This document shows, piece after piece, positions 24,401 to 35,173 of a stretch of 64,000 bases of DNA. A program made the position numbers and the translations under genes. The notes under the pieces were generated by a model that had not been told where the DNA came from, did not search any database, and worked only from the letters and a program-made list of their open reading frames with translations. Within the stretch, counting starts at the first letter, position 1. Each line of letters starts with the position of its first letter. The DNA comes from Phyto melanocephala. Lineage: Eukaryota; Arthropoda; Insecta; Diptera; Rhinophoridae. The DNA lies in the NCBI GenBank assembly GCA_941918925.1, contig OW799237.1:16225201-16289200 (forward strand), read 5' to 3'.

Positions 24401-24630
24401 TCCGTTGTATCGGTTCCATTGTTACAAAAAAATATTTTAAAACAATTTTAAGTAAAAAAGTTTTAACCAATGTAAAAAAAATAAAAAATATTTGTTTAGA
24501 AAAAAAAATGTTTTTCTGTAAAAAAAATTAATTTTCCATCCCTGTATGAATCCAATACAACACCTTCAAATCATATAAATTAAAATTGTATTGTTATACA
24601 AAATGTTGTGATTTGAATTAATAATGTTAA
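21413..24630. other. Long AT-rich stretch without a recognisable gene
   Basis: It is mostly A/T runs with no domain-bearing frame. The segment around 23640-24010, with GGGTTTTCCAATAAAG and CCAACCAACGCTATCAATTC, has the look of a decayed mariner-type element, but I could not find matching ends or convincing protein similarity. Confidence 0.5.
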
Positions 24631-24857
24631 GCCTATAGTAAACGAAATGTAAAAAGTCACATGCGCATGTGTGTCTGACGTTACTAAAATGTTCACCGCT
24701 TTGGTTACATTTTTCAAAGTAGTCGGAGTGGCTGCATGCGGTAAAATGCAAATGTAACACATGTGGACGGAGTGCATACATTTATCGTTTATGATGACGC
24801 CAAAATGACGTCACAGCCACATGCGTATGTGGCTTTTTACTTTTGTGTACTACAGGT
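24631..24857. mobile_element. 227-bp MITE with TTAA target duplication (piggyBac-like)
   Basis: The left end GCCTATAGTAAACGAAA and the reverse complement of the right end ACCTGTAGTACACAAAA are imperfect inverses. The match continues through GTAAAAAGTCACATGCGCATG against GTAAAAAGCCACATACGCATG. TTAA flanks both sides (24627-24630 and 24858-24861), the target of piggyBac elements. The left arm includes the perfect palindrome CACATGCGCATGTG. There is no transposase, and piggyBac assignment rests on TTAA only. Overlapping minus-strand frames here are not genes. Confidence 0.7.
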
Positions 24858-24861
24858 TTAA

Positions 24862-25457
24862 GACAGTTTTTTCTTTATTGATTGATTGCAGTTCGTGATA
24901 TGGAAGACATTTTGTAAAAGGAAATTTTATAATAATAAAATTAGCAATCAGTTTAAAATAAAATTTGTTTTTCTTCGTAACTTTACAAAAAAAAGGGGAA
25001 AAAGTTTCAACAAAATTAAAAAAGTCATAAAATTAGATGAATTTAAAAAAATCTTACAAAAAGTCACACACTACTAAAAAAAAATGGGTTAAACTGCGAC
25101 TTAAGCGACGAGCGGTAACCCTGCCTTTAAGCACTCACTTTACTAATAAAGCTTAAGCATTTTGATAGCAGCTTAATCGTATAACTCTCCATGGTAGATT
25201 GATATCAGTGACTGAACCACAAAGTCGAAAATTTGCTGTCTTCTTGAACCCCATTGACTCAGAAACTACTGAGAGGATTTTTGTAAAATTTGCTACGGAG
25301 TTACCTTGATATCTGGGTAAACATTAAGAAATAGCTAAAAAAAAATCGCACTAGAAGGTTAGTAAGCATTCAATGGATATACGGAGGCGATAAAAATAGG
25401 AACGTAAAAAGAATTGCACTAGTATCAAAAAACTGTTGATTTGCCTTAACTAGAATA
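24862..25457. other. AT-rich stretch without a recognisable gene
   Basis: No gene is seen. The segment near 25235-25320 (GACTCAGAAACTACTGAGAGG, GTAAAATTTGCTACGGAG) recalls the lead-in of Helitron-like repeats but has no ends. Confidence 0.5.
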
Positions 25458-25713
25458 TCGATGCTTTACTTCCTCAACCTCGTTACTTAAAAAATACGGT
25501 TTTGACTTTTTCATATCAAACGATTGTTTCATGCTTTAACTAAAAAAGATTAGTATATTATTACTACTAATATACATAAATGCAATCAATTCCTAAATAA
25601 TTGCATTTAAACTTTTAACCAAACACCGAAGTATAAAAAGATGAACCATTTTTTTTTTCTCTCCTGAAAAATTGTATTTTTTAAGATACGAGGTTGAGGA
25701 AGTAAAGCATCGA
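25458..25713. mobile_element. 256-bp MITE with TA target duplication
   Basis: The left end TCGATGCTTTACTTCCTC and its inverse at the right end pair over about 45 bp with only a few mismatches. Both sides are flanked by TA (25456-25457 and 25714-25715). The long arms relative to element size, TA duplication and lack of coding sequence fit a Tc1/mariner-type MITE. The good match of the arms suggests moderate age. Confidence 0.8.
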
Positions 25714-25715
25714 TA

Positions 25716-26667
25716 AAGGAATTTTGTTTTAGTTTAATATAATACTAAAATTTATGTTAAGGCCAGCAATGCGGACCGTGTAAAAATAACATTAAAAAAA
25801 AACACACACAACAATTTTAACTAATATTTAACTTATAATATAAAATAATTTTTAATAATTTTGTGTAACTTTATTTAAAAAATATTTGAAGTAAAATTTT
25901 TTATCATTTCGATAAATATTTGTATAAAAACTAAAATTTTTATATCAACTCTATGTATTTAAAAATAAAAAGGAAACATATCGTTTACTAAACACAATAA
26001 CGTCACAACTCACAATTCTCAAATTCTTAAACTGTTGATCGTGCAGAAGAAATTAAAACAAAAAAAATCATACTAACGGTATTTGGCTAGTCAAAAAAGA
26101 TAGTGATAAGAAAAAAATATTTGGACTTCTAAGAAATGTGTATTGTGAAAAATTTTTTGGAAAAAATCTAAATTTTGAAAAATTTTGAGTTTTGACGTTA
26201 TTGTATTTAATGTACAATATAGCATGATCAAATATGTATATTAAAAAAGTATTCTATAAAAACGCTCTTTTTCGACATTTGCTTAAAGTAGAAAATTTGC
26301 TATTTTTAAAAATTGTTTTCAAAACCAAAATTCTTAGATTCTTTAAGAATGCTTTGTACTAATAAAGTAAAAAAGTTCTGTTCAGCTATTTTACTTCTTT
26401 CCTTGCACATATCTTTGACAAAAACTTGAAATTTTCTCCATTTATCCTAATTAAATACATTATAATTAAGTTGAACAAAGTTTATCTATGACATTATTTA
26501 ATTTACCTCAAATTGAAACAAAAATCAAATTAATTTCAGAAAAAAACTACACAAAAACTTAATAAAAGCAATGAAACCACCAAAGAAAACATTCATATTT
26601 GTCATTTCCTGACATGAAACTTATAAATAATTGTAGGCAAGAAACTTAAACGAAAAGCAACAAAAAA
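25716..26667. other. AT-rich stretch without a recognisable gene
   Basis: It contains only AT-rich sequence with no domain-bearing frame or paired ends. Confidence 0.55.
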
Positions 26668-26981
26668 CAAGTAACAGTGCTATATTCGGCCGTGCCGAAT
26701 CTTATATACCCTTCACAACGTGTAGTCATGCAATAACAACTGTTTGTATCACCATTCATCCCATATAAAATACGTGCATACGTACACGTTAGAATAAATG
26801 TGGCATCGAATCCCAGCTGAGCCAAAAAAATTTTTTTTTATTTAATATGTTATTTATATTTTATTATTTTTTTTTATATTTTTTTTAAATTTTTTTAAAA
26901 AATTTTTTTAGAAAAATTTTAAAAAAATTTTTTTTTTAATTTTTTTAAAATTTTTTTTTTGTAGTTTTTTTTTATTATTTT
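26668..26981. mobile_element. Rearranged family B fragment with an inverted junction
   Basis: Positions 26668 to about 26780 are the 3' end of B in reverse orientation (CAAGTAACAGTGC, the hairpin, CCCTTCACAACGTGTAGTC). From about 26783 the sequence is an internal B segment in forward orientation (GTGGCATCGAATCCCAGCTG at about 26799) running into a T-rich tract. The switch of strand within one unit means an inversion or a template switch. The full-length B element at 26982 follows directly. Confidence 0.7.
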
Positions 26982-27769
26982 TATACCCTTCACACAGTGA
27001 AAAAGGGTATATATAGGTTTGTCATTCCGTGTGAAATTTCTACAATTTTCATTTCCGACCCCATAAAGTATATATTTTCTGAAAGCTTATGAATAGAGGA
27101 GTCGATTAAGCCCTGACCGTCTGTCCGTCTGTCCGTCTGTCCGTCTGACCGTCTGTCCGTGTGTATGTTGAAATCAACTTTTTGAAGCCCCCCGACATAG
27201 GTTGGACCCGGGTAAGGTATTAAAATATCAGAAATATTCGGGAGTAGATCGGTATTGAAAATCAGAAACATCGGTACATAAACAACTGAGATATGAGCAA
27301 AAACCCACGACCACCTCGATTTTCTTTTCATAAAAACAACATTACAACAACAACATACATACATACAAACGTGTATACTGGTTAGAGAAAACGTGGCATC
27401 GAATCCCAGCTGAGGCAAAAAAATTTTTTTTTTAAATTTTTTTAAAATTTTTTTTTTTTAATTTTTTTTTTATTTTTTTTTTATTTTTTATTTAATATAT
27501 TATATTTATTTTTATTATTATTTTTTTTTATTTTTTTTTTTTTTAATTTTTTTTTTATTTTTTTTTTGTTTTATATATATTATATATGTATATAATAATT
27601 TTTTTTTTTTAATTTTTTTTTTAAATTTTTTTTTTTTAAATTTTTTTTTTATTTTTTATTTTTTTTTTGTTTTTTTTAACATACATACGTGAATTTACTG
27701 TTATTGCATGACTACACGTTGTGAAGGGTATATAAGATTCGGCACGGCCGAATATAGCGCTTTTACTTG
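26982..27769 (+). mobile_element. Full-length, young family B INE-1-like element
   Basis: It runs from TATACCCTTCACACAGTG (26982) through CCCATAAAGTATATATTT, a GTCCGTCTG run (about 27118-27160), GTGGCATCGAATCCCAGC, a T-rich tract (about 27420-27680) and GTTATTGCATGACTACACG to the hairpin ATTCGGCACGGCCGAAT and CTTTTACTTG (27769). It is almost identical to the two copies at 59778 and 60314, so this subfamily moved recently. A 142-codon minus-strand frame covers its first half by chance and is shared by sister copies. Confidence 0.9.
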
Positions 27770-27811
27770 TTTTCTTATTCTTAATATTTTTTTTTTTGTA
27801 ATTTTTTTTGT

Positions 27812-28211
27812 TTGGTATGTTTTTTAGATGTATGTATGTATGTATGTTGTTGTTGTAATTGTGAAAAAAAAACGAGGTGGTCGTGGTTTTTTGCTCATAT
27901 CTCAGAAAGTTATGGGGCGATTGTGCTGAATTTCAATAGCGATTCATTCCTGGATATTTCCAAGAGATTGATACCATATACAGATCTGAGGAACATATAG
28001 TTGCTTCTAAAAGTTGATTTCAACCAACACACGGACAGACGGGCAAACGGACAGACGGACAGACGGACAGACGGTCAGGGCTTAATCGACTCCTCTATTC
28101 ATAAGCTTTCAGAAAATATTTACTTTATGGGGTCGGAAATGAGAATTGTAGAAATTACAAACGGAATGACAAAGCTATATATACCCTTGTGCACCACAGG
28201 TGAAGGGTATA
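27812..28211 (-). mobile_element. Family B variant, 3' end missing
   Basis: It is in reverse orientation: GTATGTATGTATGTTG, a GAGGTGGTCGTGG block, a GACGGACAGACGG run (28029-28075), GCTTTCAGAAAATA, TTATGGGGTCGG and the inverse 5' end CACCACAGGTGAAGGGTATA (28211). The terminal variant with GTGCACCACAGGTG matches the start of the 13199 copy (ACCTGCGGTGCAC), so these two form a subfamily. The hairpin end is absent. Confidence 0.8.
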
Positions 28212-29227
28212 AAAAAAGAAAAACTTTTAGTAAAATACGAAACATATTTGTCTTGTTTTGGAACTACTTATGATGTTAATAAGTAAATGAAATGACTGAA
28301 TAACACACACACGTATAAATGGATGAATGAATGAATGGAATGACATGTTAAAAGCATCGTTTCTAACTTCATCATATTTTACATTAAAATGATTAACCCT
28401 TGAAGTTAAATCGGGAAAAGGTTGTCATTTATCAAAATGTTTTACTTACAAGCTCTGAAGAAAATTTCAAGACCAAAGCTAACAAACGCGTGATGGAATA
28501 GAAAGTAAAGTTCGAAGTTTAATATGAAAACAAAACTAACGTTACGGTCAAATACTGCGATATGCCCTTATGTATGTAAGTGTGTATGTATGTATGTGGT
28601 GATAGTGGTATTTTATTTGTTTTTTAAAAAATGTTGTAATTTAATTACCTCCAACAAACAGCCTACACGTGCTATTAATTTTATGTAAAATTAATTTAAT
28701 CAGTTGTAACTATTGATTATAGGGGCGCTGTGATTTAGAGCTTTTAAATATTTCAAAGAAGAAAAAAAAATAAGAAAACAATAAAAAAAGTTTTAATATT
28801 TAATATTGTGATTTTTATAATTTATAGGACTATATTGCTTTAGACGAAACATGCTTATAAGGAAGAAATGTTAAAATTTTACTTACAAGAACCCTTGCGG
28901 AAGGCTTGAAATTTATATGGCGATTTCCAATTTGGAAACATTACTTTTTTTTAGCACCAACTACATGTTTCCTCAAAACCTATTTTAGTATGTAAATGAC
29001 CGGCTTAAGCATACTGTTTACAATTTTCTCTCTTACACTCCTGAGTCCATATTGTTACATAAGAACGCGATCCTAATTTCACTTGAATGTTCGAGTTTTT
29101 TGTGCTTTTGGTATTGGGATTCTTAAATTAAGGGATGAATATATGAACTTAAAAGAGATTATTTGTAATTGTTTACATTAATTTATTCACTTCCCCTACT
29201 GCATCAAGGCAAAGCTTTTTGAAAGCA
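28212..29227. other. AT-rich stretch without a recognisable gene
   Basis: It holds short GAAT repeats near 28324-28335 and TATG repeats near 28565-28600. Nothing with coding character is visible. Confidence 0.55.
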
Positions 29228-30020
29228 CTGGGTGGCCCAAAATAACCGTTTGAATCTTTTCAGTATTTTGTAAAGAACATTTGAAGAATTTTAAATGGAG
29301 CAGTACTCAAATGAACAACGTGCCGAAATTGTTGAGCTTTATATTTCAAATCAAAATTTTATTCATAATTTAATTTCCAATTAGGTATATTAAGGAAAAT
29401 CCGAGAGTACTTCAACAGTGAGAATTACACCCATCTAAGTGTACGGTGTGGGCGTGGTTTTATCGGAAAGGATAATTGGTTCTTATTTTTTTTTAAAATG
29501 AACACGGGGTCGCCGTTTCCGTCAATGATGTCAGATATTGGACAATGTTGGAAAATTTTTTAAGGCCAGCAAGTATGGTACCAACAAGATGGAGCTACAG
29601 CGAACACTGCAAGGGATACAATGGCTCTTTAACAGGACATCTTTGGTGATCGAATTATTTCGCGTACAAGTGATTTTAATTTTAGACTCCGCGTTCACCG
29701 GAATTAACCACTCCAGACTGATTTCTTTGGGGTTAATTGAAAGGAAAGATCTACATTAATAAGAATAGAACCATCCAGCAATGTACAAGACGAAATAAAC
29801 AAAATAACACCTGAAGTTTTAGGAAAGGTTATACAAAATGTGTTGGATTAGCACGAATTTGCAAAAGCAGAAAATGGCCACTACTTGCGAAATATTATTT
29901 TTCAGAACTAAACTAGAAATATTCCAAATTTTTATACTGTTATAAAAAAAATTTAATAATTATTTCTTAAGTAAATAGATATAACGATTCATACTCCTTC
30001 GTCAATCTTGGGCCACCCAG
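29228..30020 (+). mobile_element. Mariner-like element with both ends, broken transposase
   Basis: The left end CTGGGTGGCCCAAAAT and the inverse of the right end CTGGGTGGCCCAAGAT bound 793 bp. TA follows the right end (30021-30022); the left flank is CA, one change from TA. The transposase reading frame runs left to right inside. The ends share the GGGTGG core with the passenger MITE of family A, fitting one superfamily. Confidence 0.8.
29294..29912 (+). pseudogene. Mariner-like DDE transposase, broken
   Basis: Starting at the ATG at 29294, the frame reads MEQYSNEQRAEIVELYIS, an N-terminal helix-turn-helix (DUF4817-like) as in many insect mariner-like transposases. Later come FFFKNEHGVAVSVNDVRYW (about 29487-29545) and WYQQDGATANTARDTMAL (about 29575-29630), in which QQDGAT holds the second catalytic aspartate. 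DIFGDRIISR follows after an in-frame stop. Near the end PEVLGKVIQNVLD and AENGHYLRNIIF match the family C-terminus. Full-length relatives have about 340 residues. Here part of the middle is lost and several frameshifts or stops are present, so it cannot make an active enzyme. Family assignment is strong from motif order. Confidence 0.87.
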
Positions 30021-30093
30021 TATATATTTGTACTTCGAAGAATTATACTTCTTTAACAGTGCAAGTTTTTAATATTAATCCAGTCGCGCACAA

Positions 30094-30109
30094 GACGGCA
30101 TATGCCGTC
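30094..30109. repeat. Perfect 16-bp palindrome
   Basis: GACGGCATATGCCGTC is a perfect palindrome, unusually GC-rich for its surroundings. It could be a protein-binding site or a remnant of an element end. Function is unknown. Confidence 0.7.
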
Positions 30110-30279
30110 AAAAATAGAAAAAATTCTGAGACAGGACAAGTCGGTATTTAACGCAATAAAGATATTGTTAAATTATAATTATAGAAATTGAACAAGGAAA
30201 TAAGTGGCTAGAAGACACGATAGACATACCTCAATTTAATTAAAATTTAACAAACTCTGAAGTAAAAATTGGTGTTGAT

Positions 30280-30660
30280 AAGTATTGTACTCCGCGAAAT
30301 ATTTTCGACGCGATTTTTACGTCGGATATAATAACATAATTGGTAAGCTCTAATTGCTCTAATAGGCATCTAATAAGCCTAACTGTAACGAAGAAATGTT
30401 TCAGTTCCTTGGTGTTTGCTTGCTCCAAGGCCAAATGAAAGCACCTAAGATTCGTGGTATGTTTTCAAGTCATACACTTTATGACCATCCGCTATTTCGT
30501 AACACAATGACTAGCCGTAGATTTTAACAGTTACCTCGATGTTTGAGCTGCTCTTCTAAAAAAAACAATGAAACAAAACTAAAGAAAATAAAGCCATTGC
30601 TGGATATTTTTTTACGAAATTTCCCAAAAGCCTACAAATGAATCAAATATTTAGGTGCTT
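30280..30660 (+). pseudogene. piggyBac-type transposase, N-terminal/central fragment
   Basis: The plus strand shows PRNIFDAIFTSDII (about 30290-30333), then after a shift FQFLGVCLLQGQMKAPKIRG (about 30400-30460) and HPLFRNTMTSRRF with LPRCLSCS, then KIKPLLDIFLRNFPK. This is the order in DDE_Tnp_1_7 proteins: 'FF..EII..LV', 'FLG..L..G..K.P.IR..W', 'P.F...MSR.RF..ILR.LHF' and 'KI.P..D......F'. It covers about 120 residues upstream of the catalytic core. The rest is lost. It does not overlap the part kept in the relic at 3249, and the two may come from different families. Confidence 0.82.
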
Positions 30661-31789
30661 TTTATAAAAATTGGTGGCACTGCCAAAAATAAAATTGATT
30701 TAAAGGGCACGATGACAAAATTCGTAAATACAGCACTTTAATAATGTAATTGAAAACACCAACAAAATAACAAAGAAACACTAAGAAACCCAAAAATTAA
30801 TTAATGTATTAAAAAAATGGAATATTAATATAAAAAAGTTTTCTTAGCAAGTAAACTTCTACTTAAAACTTTACTAAATTCCCCTAATAGTTGTGCGTGT
30901 AATTAAAAATACCCCCTTTTACATACACATAAACTCACACATGCAAATTTATATTCTTCCACTCGTGTCTATTTTGTTTACAAAGTCATATCGAGGAGAC
31001 CATTAAAAAGTAAACATGCCGCATAATGTTCTAATGTGTTTTTCTTATCTCATATACTCACAAATACTTTTACACTTTTTTACTCTTTTCATATTCCTGC
31101 ATACATCCATACAAGCAATACATAAAGTCAAGTATATTTTCATACTTATATGCGTCCTTAATATGAACTTTTTTTCTATAGCATACCCCTATTAAACTGA
31201 ATAGTTGTTGTCACGAAAGTGTGTGTGAGTGTGTTTTAATATAGCGAAAAGCTTTTGTAGGTATAATTTCTTGTACATATTCCTCCAAAAAAGGTGGTAA
31301 AATAATAATGGCCGTATTGTCACGACTTCTTTAATGTTATTTTATCAATATCATAATACAATTGTCTAAAAAAAAAACACACACTATGAAACAAGCAAAA
31401 ATTTATACATTTGCAAACACATGTATAAACAGATTAAACATACTGAAAAAAAGTGTGATCAAGCTAGCGATTTTGTAACCCGGTATATTGTTGACAACAA
31501 TATTTTTTTATAAAAGAAATTTTTTCACTAAAACCTGATCGATAAAATAAATAAAAGTAAACATAAGGTCAAATGATTGACCTAACTGCTCATATTTTGA
31601 TACCAAGAGCGAGTCAAGCCTATTTCGGATATTCTGTTTTTTTAAAACGTGAAGCGTACGCATTAGAATATTAACCAATTTTTTTACTTCTTGCTTTAGA
31701 CGTTAAAATAAGCATGAATAATGATCAGATGGATGTGGTTACAGTTTTTCTACAAAGTGATTTGTAAGAAATTTTAAAGTAAAAATTTC
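30661..31789. other. AT-rich stretch without a recognisable gene
   Basis: I see no domain-bearing frame. A short palindrome, ATATTGTTG/CAACAATAT, lies near 31474-31492. Confidence 0.55.
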
Positions 31790-32415
31790 ACCCTCTAAAA
31801 CAATGATTCATTGCTTAGCTCGTTGTCACCACCAATATGATACTGTTAAATATTTGTCTCGATTCTGTAGACCATGTTTAATTCGCACTGCGAAAACAAT
31901 TAAGCGTATAGAACAAAGTGTTAAAGAAACACCAGAATTGTCAACCAGAAGGAATTCTGCTTAGCTAGGAATGGCTCGTTCTTCACTACTGAGCAGTTAA
32001 AACAAATGGCTTGATTTATAAGCATTATTGTAGGTTTATAAATTAAAGCGCCATCCAACAAGACCAACTAAACCTTATTTGGTGTACATTATTGTGTGGT
32101 CTTCCTACTTCTATGGAAATGAGGATGAAGGTGCTGAAACCTTAATGGAAAATTTTTTCATCTTGCTATCGAGATCAGATCTGAGATATTGTATTAAAAG
32201 GTTAGAGTCACTGCCCGATACACCATGGCATGGTAAAATTTTTGGAAAGTGAATGATTTTCAAAAAATTCGAATGTTAAATGGTCAACGCAATTGCCAGA
32301 TTTGTCAGCACACGACTTTTTTCTTTAGTGTTTTTTGGGAAGACGGAGTCGATATTTCTGCAAAAATTCAAGAGCTACAGTCACAGCAAAATGCTCTAAA
32401 ACGAGTTCATCATTA
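31790..32415 (+). pseudogene. Mariner-like transposase, broken
   Basis: The plus strand reads TIKRIEQSVKETPELSTRR followed by a stop where the family has AQ, then LGMARSSL. This is the second helix-turn-helix of DUF4817-type mariner-like transposases. Further on come FYGNEDEGAETLMENFFI (about 32115-32170), a degraded stretch, VNAIARFVSTRLFSLVFFG in shifted frame (family 'VNW..R.PDLSA.DFFLWG', containing the third catalytic position) and AKIQELQSQQNALKRVHH ending at 32415. The QQDGAT segment is not recognisable. It has many stops and shifts. Terminal repeats were not identified. It is a distinct subfamily from the 29294 relic, as the residues differ throughout. Confidence 0.8.
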
Positions 32416-32824
32416 GTAAGATTGAAAAGTGTCATTATTGACAATAGTTTACTTAGAAAATAATTTTGAAGAAACTGATTTTAAAAACTACAATAACCAT
32501 TGAAATGTTTCTTATTTATTCTCACATAATTTTTGAAAATAATATTTTGATTATTGACTTTACTAAATTTGACCAAAGTTCCCTCATACGCACAACATTT
32601 TTTTTTTCTCTTTCCTAATCACTCTTTTACCCAAATACATTGTTTTTAGACTATTCAAAAAGAAATAAACAAAAATAATTGATTTAATTTTGCCAATAAG
32701 GCACGATAGTGTGACTGTATTTTGTTAATTATTGTAGCAATTTTATTTTCACCGAAATGAGCCGAAAAAGTAACAATATTCGACGATAATCGGACTGCTC
32801 AAAAATACATCGTGTAATTTGTTT

Positions 32825-32864
32825 AATGTGTACCGATTTTGCATGACAAAAATCGGTACACATT
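32825..32864. repeat. Perfect 16-bp inverted repeat with 8-nt loop
   Basis: AATGTGTACCGATTTT and AAAATCGGTACACATT are perfect inverses separated by GCATGACA. The arms have no mismatch, which is notable among decayed elements. It could be a small-RNA-type hairpin or one foldback end. Confidence 0.75.
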
Positions 32865-32934
32865 GTGCTATTTCTGCCGCTAGTGGGACCTTAGCTTTAG
32901 GAAGTATAATTCATTATGAAAATAAACTTTTGTC

Positions 32935-33090
32935 CGTCTGTTCGTGAGTATATTGAAATCAACTTTTTGTAGCCCCCAACATCGCTAAGACCCGTGTAAG
33001 ATAACTTATATGGCATTGGAAATAATAAAGCCACAAGATGGTGAAGGGTATTATCAGATTCGACAAGACCGAATATAGCACTCTTACTTG
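32935..33090 (+). mobile_element. Internally deleted family C/B fragment
   Basis: A GTCCGTCTGTTCG piece and GAAATCAACTTTTTGTAGCC (5' part) are joined to ACAAGATGGTGAAGGGTATT, the decayed hairpin ATTCGACAAGACCGAAT and CTCTTACTTG (33090). The middle is gone. Confidence 0.75.
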
Positions 33091-33223
33091 TTTTTTAATA
33101 TTAATTGTTTTTCTTTCTTTAACATTTTTTAATTAATTTTCGCTGTTTTTGAGCATTTAGAGGTATATTCATTAGACTAATAAAATGTATTTGAAATCTA
33201 TTTTTAATTTTTTTTTATAAAAA

Positions 33224-33729
33224 TCTATATATATAAAAGTGAAACTCTGTGTGTGTGCGTGTGTGTGTGTTAGCTATAGACTCCGAAACTGTAAAACCGA
33301 TCGGACTCAAACTTTGGCAAGTTGTTGTACACATTCCAGGGAGTGTTTATGGGTTGAAAAAGGTGGGCGGGGCCACGCCCATAAAAATTAGTTTGAATTT
33401 TTAGTTACTTGTACTTGACCGATTTTTCTGAAACTTTGCACACATATCGAGCTGTCATGATTAAATAATTTCGTGATAAGAAAAGTGAGCGGGGCCACGC
33501 CCCTAAAAAAGTTTTAATTTTGAGGTACTTGCACTGGACCGATTTTTTTGAAACTTTGCACACATATTGAGCTGTCATGACTTTACAATTTTGTGATTAG
33601 AAAAGTGGGCAGTACCACGCCCATAAAAAAAATTATAATTTGTATGTTTTTGTGCTTGATATTTAATTAAAGGTCAGAATGCATTTTGATTCATTAAGGG
33701 GCGTAGCAACGCGCGCCGGGCTTTTCTAG
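33224..33729 (+). mobile_element. 506-bp non-autonomous Helitron
   Basis: It starts TCTATATATATAAAAG after a host A and ends GGGCTTTTCTAG before a host T. This fits the 5'-TC...CTAG-3' structure and A|T insertion of Helitrons. Near the 3' end GCGT-AGCA-ACGC forms the expected hairpin. Inside are a GT run (33248-33270) and three tandem units of about 120 bp beginning at GTG(G/A)GC(G/A)...CCACGCC (33364, 33486, 33606). There is no RepHel gene. It is independent of the INE-1-like families. Confidence 0.88.
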
Positions 33730-33730
33730 T

Positions 33731-35173
33731 ATTTAAATAAAATACATATCAAACTCATTTTAAATTTTATGAATAAATGTGTTTAGTTTTTTGGCTCTGT
33801 AACATTCATTTAAACGTTTTTTTTTTAGTTTAATATTTGACAACACTTCTCATGTTCATAATGTTACAGTTATTTTCCGAAATAAAGAGCTTCTTTTCCT
33901 GTTACGTTTTTTTTTTTTTTGCAGAGAGAAGGGAATTTTTATTGCAACTGCCTTTTACATAAAATGTATATTATTATTGTTTTGTTGTTGTTTTTGTTAT
34001 TATTGTGTAATATTTACGTGTGTATAACTTTATTCACGTGTTTTGATCCAAAGGAATAAACTGTTACCCATACCTATACACAACAGCAGCCCTGCATTAC
34101 AAGCATAGATGTGTGTGTGTATGTGTATGGGTAAATTTTTTTTTAGTATTGATGTTAGTAGTAACACGTACGAGATCATTATGATTGTATCGCAAAAAGT
34201 ATAATAATGTATTTGTTGATGTTGTATATGTTTTTGTATTTCTATTTAAAGAGATAAAAATAACAATAAACGAACTACTTGAAGATAAGACTAAAGGATA
34301 CATTTTGAATAAAACAAAAGGAGTCACATTGACTAAAACAAGTATGTAGTTATAAATAGAGTTTGGCATTATACTTTAATAAACACAAAAGGATGAAGAT
34401 AAGTTATCTTTACATGTTCTTCCCATACCTGTTTTTAATCTACAGTTTCAGCATTCGGTGACCCAGTATAATTGATCATAAAGTTATTGTATGTAGACAT
34501 TTTTTAAGGGACATTTTTGTTAAAAGAAAAACATATTTATATATTAAATTGAATAACTAAAATTTAGTTTAATTAAATAAATATTTATAAAATACTTTAA
34601 ATCCCTTGAAGTTTATTTACTTTTATATGTTCTTTAAATTATGCCTGGAGTGAAAATTAAATTTAGAACCATGACATAATTTTTATTTTTTTACTTTATT
34701 TCCTGCTTACTTTGTCGAAGAGGAAGCAAATCATTTATATTATTTATTGGCACTCACATGTGTATTGCCGCTACACACACATATACTATGTATGTATTTG
34801 CTTACTTTTATATAAATTTATGTATTTTATCCTACATTCTACTTCTGTGTTTAACCGTTCGTACGGTTAAAACTCTAAGGATTTTATTAAAATCACTTTA
34901 TGTTGAATACATTTATAGAATATTATTTATGTTAATGTAAATACTTATATGCAATTAAAGATTTTCTTTAGGTAAATAATAAATTTATATATTTATGACA
35001 TGAATAGAAGATATGTATGATTGTTTATGTTTTTACGAATTTTCTATGTTTTTAAAACAAAAATTCCCAAATGTCTATAAAGCAATACCTTAAATATATA
35101 TTTAAAGAGATTCCTTTATTACATATCGATGGTTACAAGTAGAAAGGCTCTAAATCGTATTTTTAATGAACAT
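33731..35173. other. AT-rich stretch without a recognisable gene
   Basis: It contains a GTT-rich run near 33980-34010 and GTGTAT runs near 34110-34130. The open frames here are AT or GT repeat-driven and no domain is seen. Confidence 0.55.

Noticed and set aside
24566..24781. Two histidine/cysteine-rich minus-strand frames
   Set aside because: They overlap each other in different frames across the TTAA-flanked MITE and its flank. The residues arise from palindromic CACATG words.
26990..27418. A 142-codon frame that looks like a small gene
   Set aside because: It is the reverse translation of a family B element and recurs in sister copies. Its residues come from TGT and GACGGACA repeats, and no domain is present.
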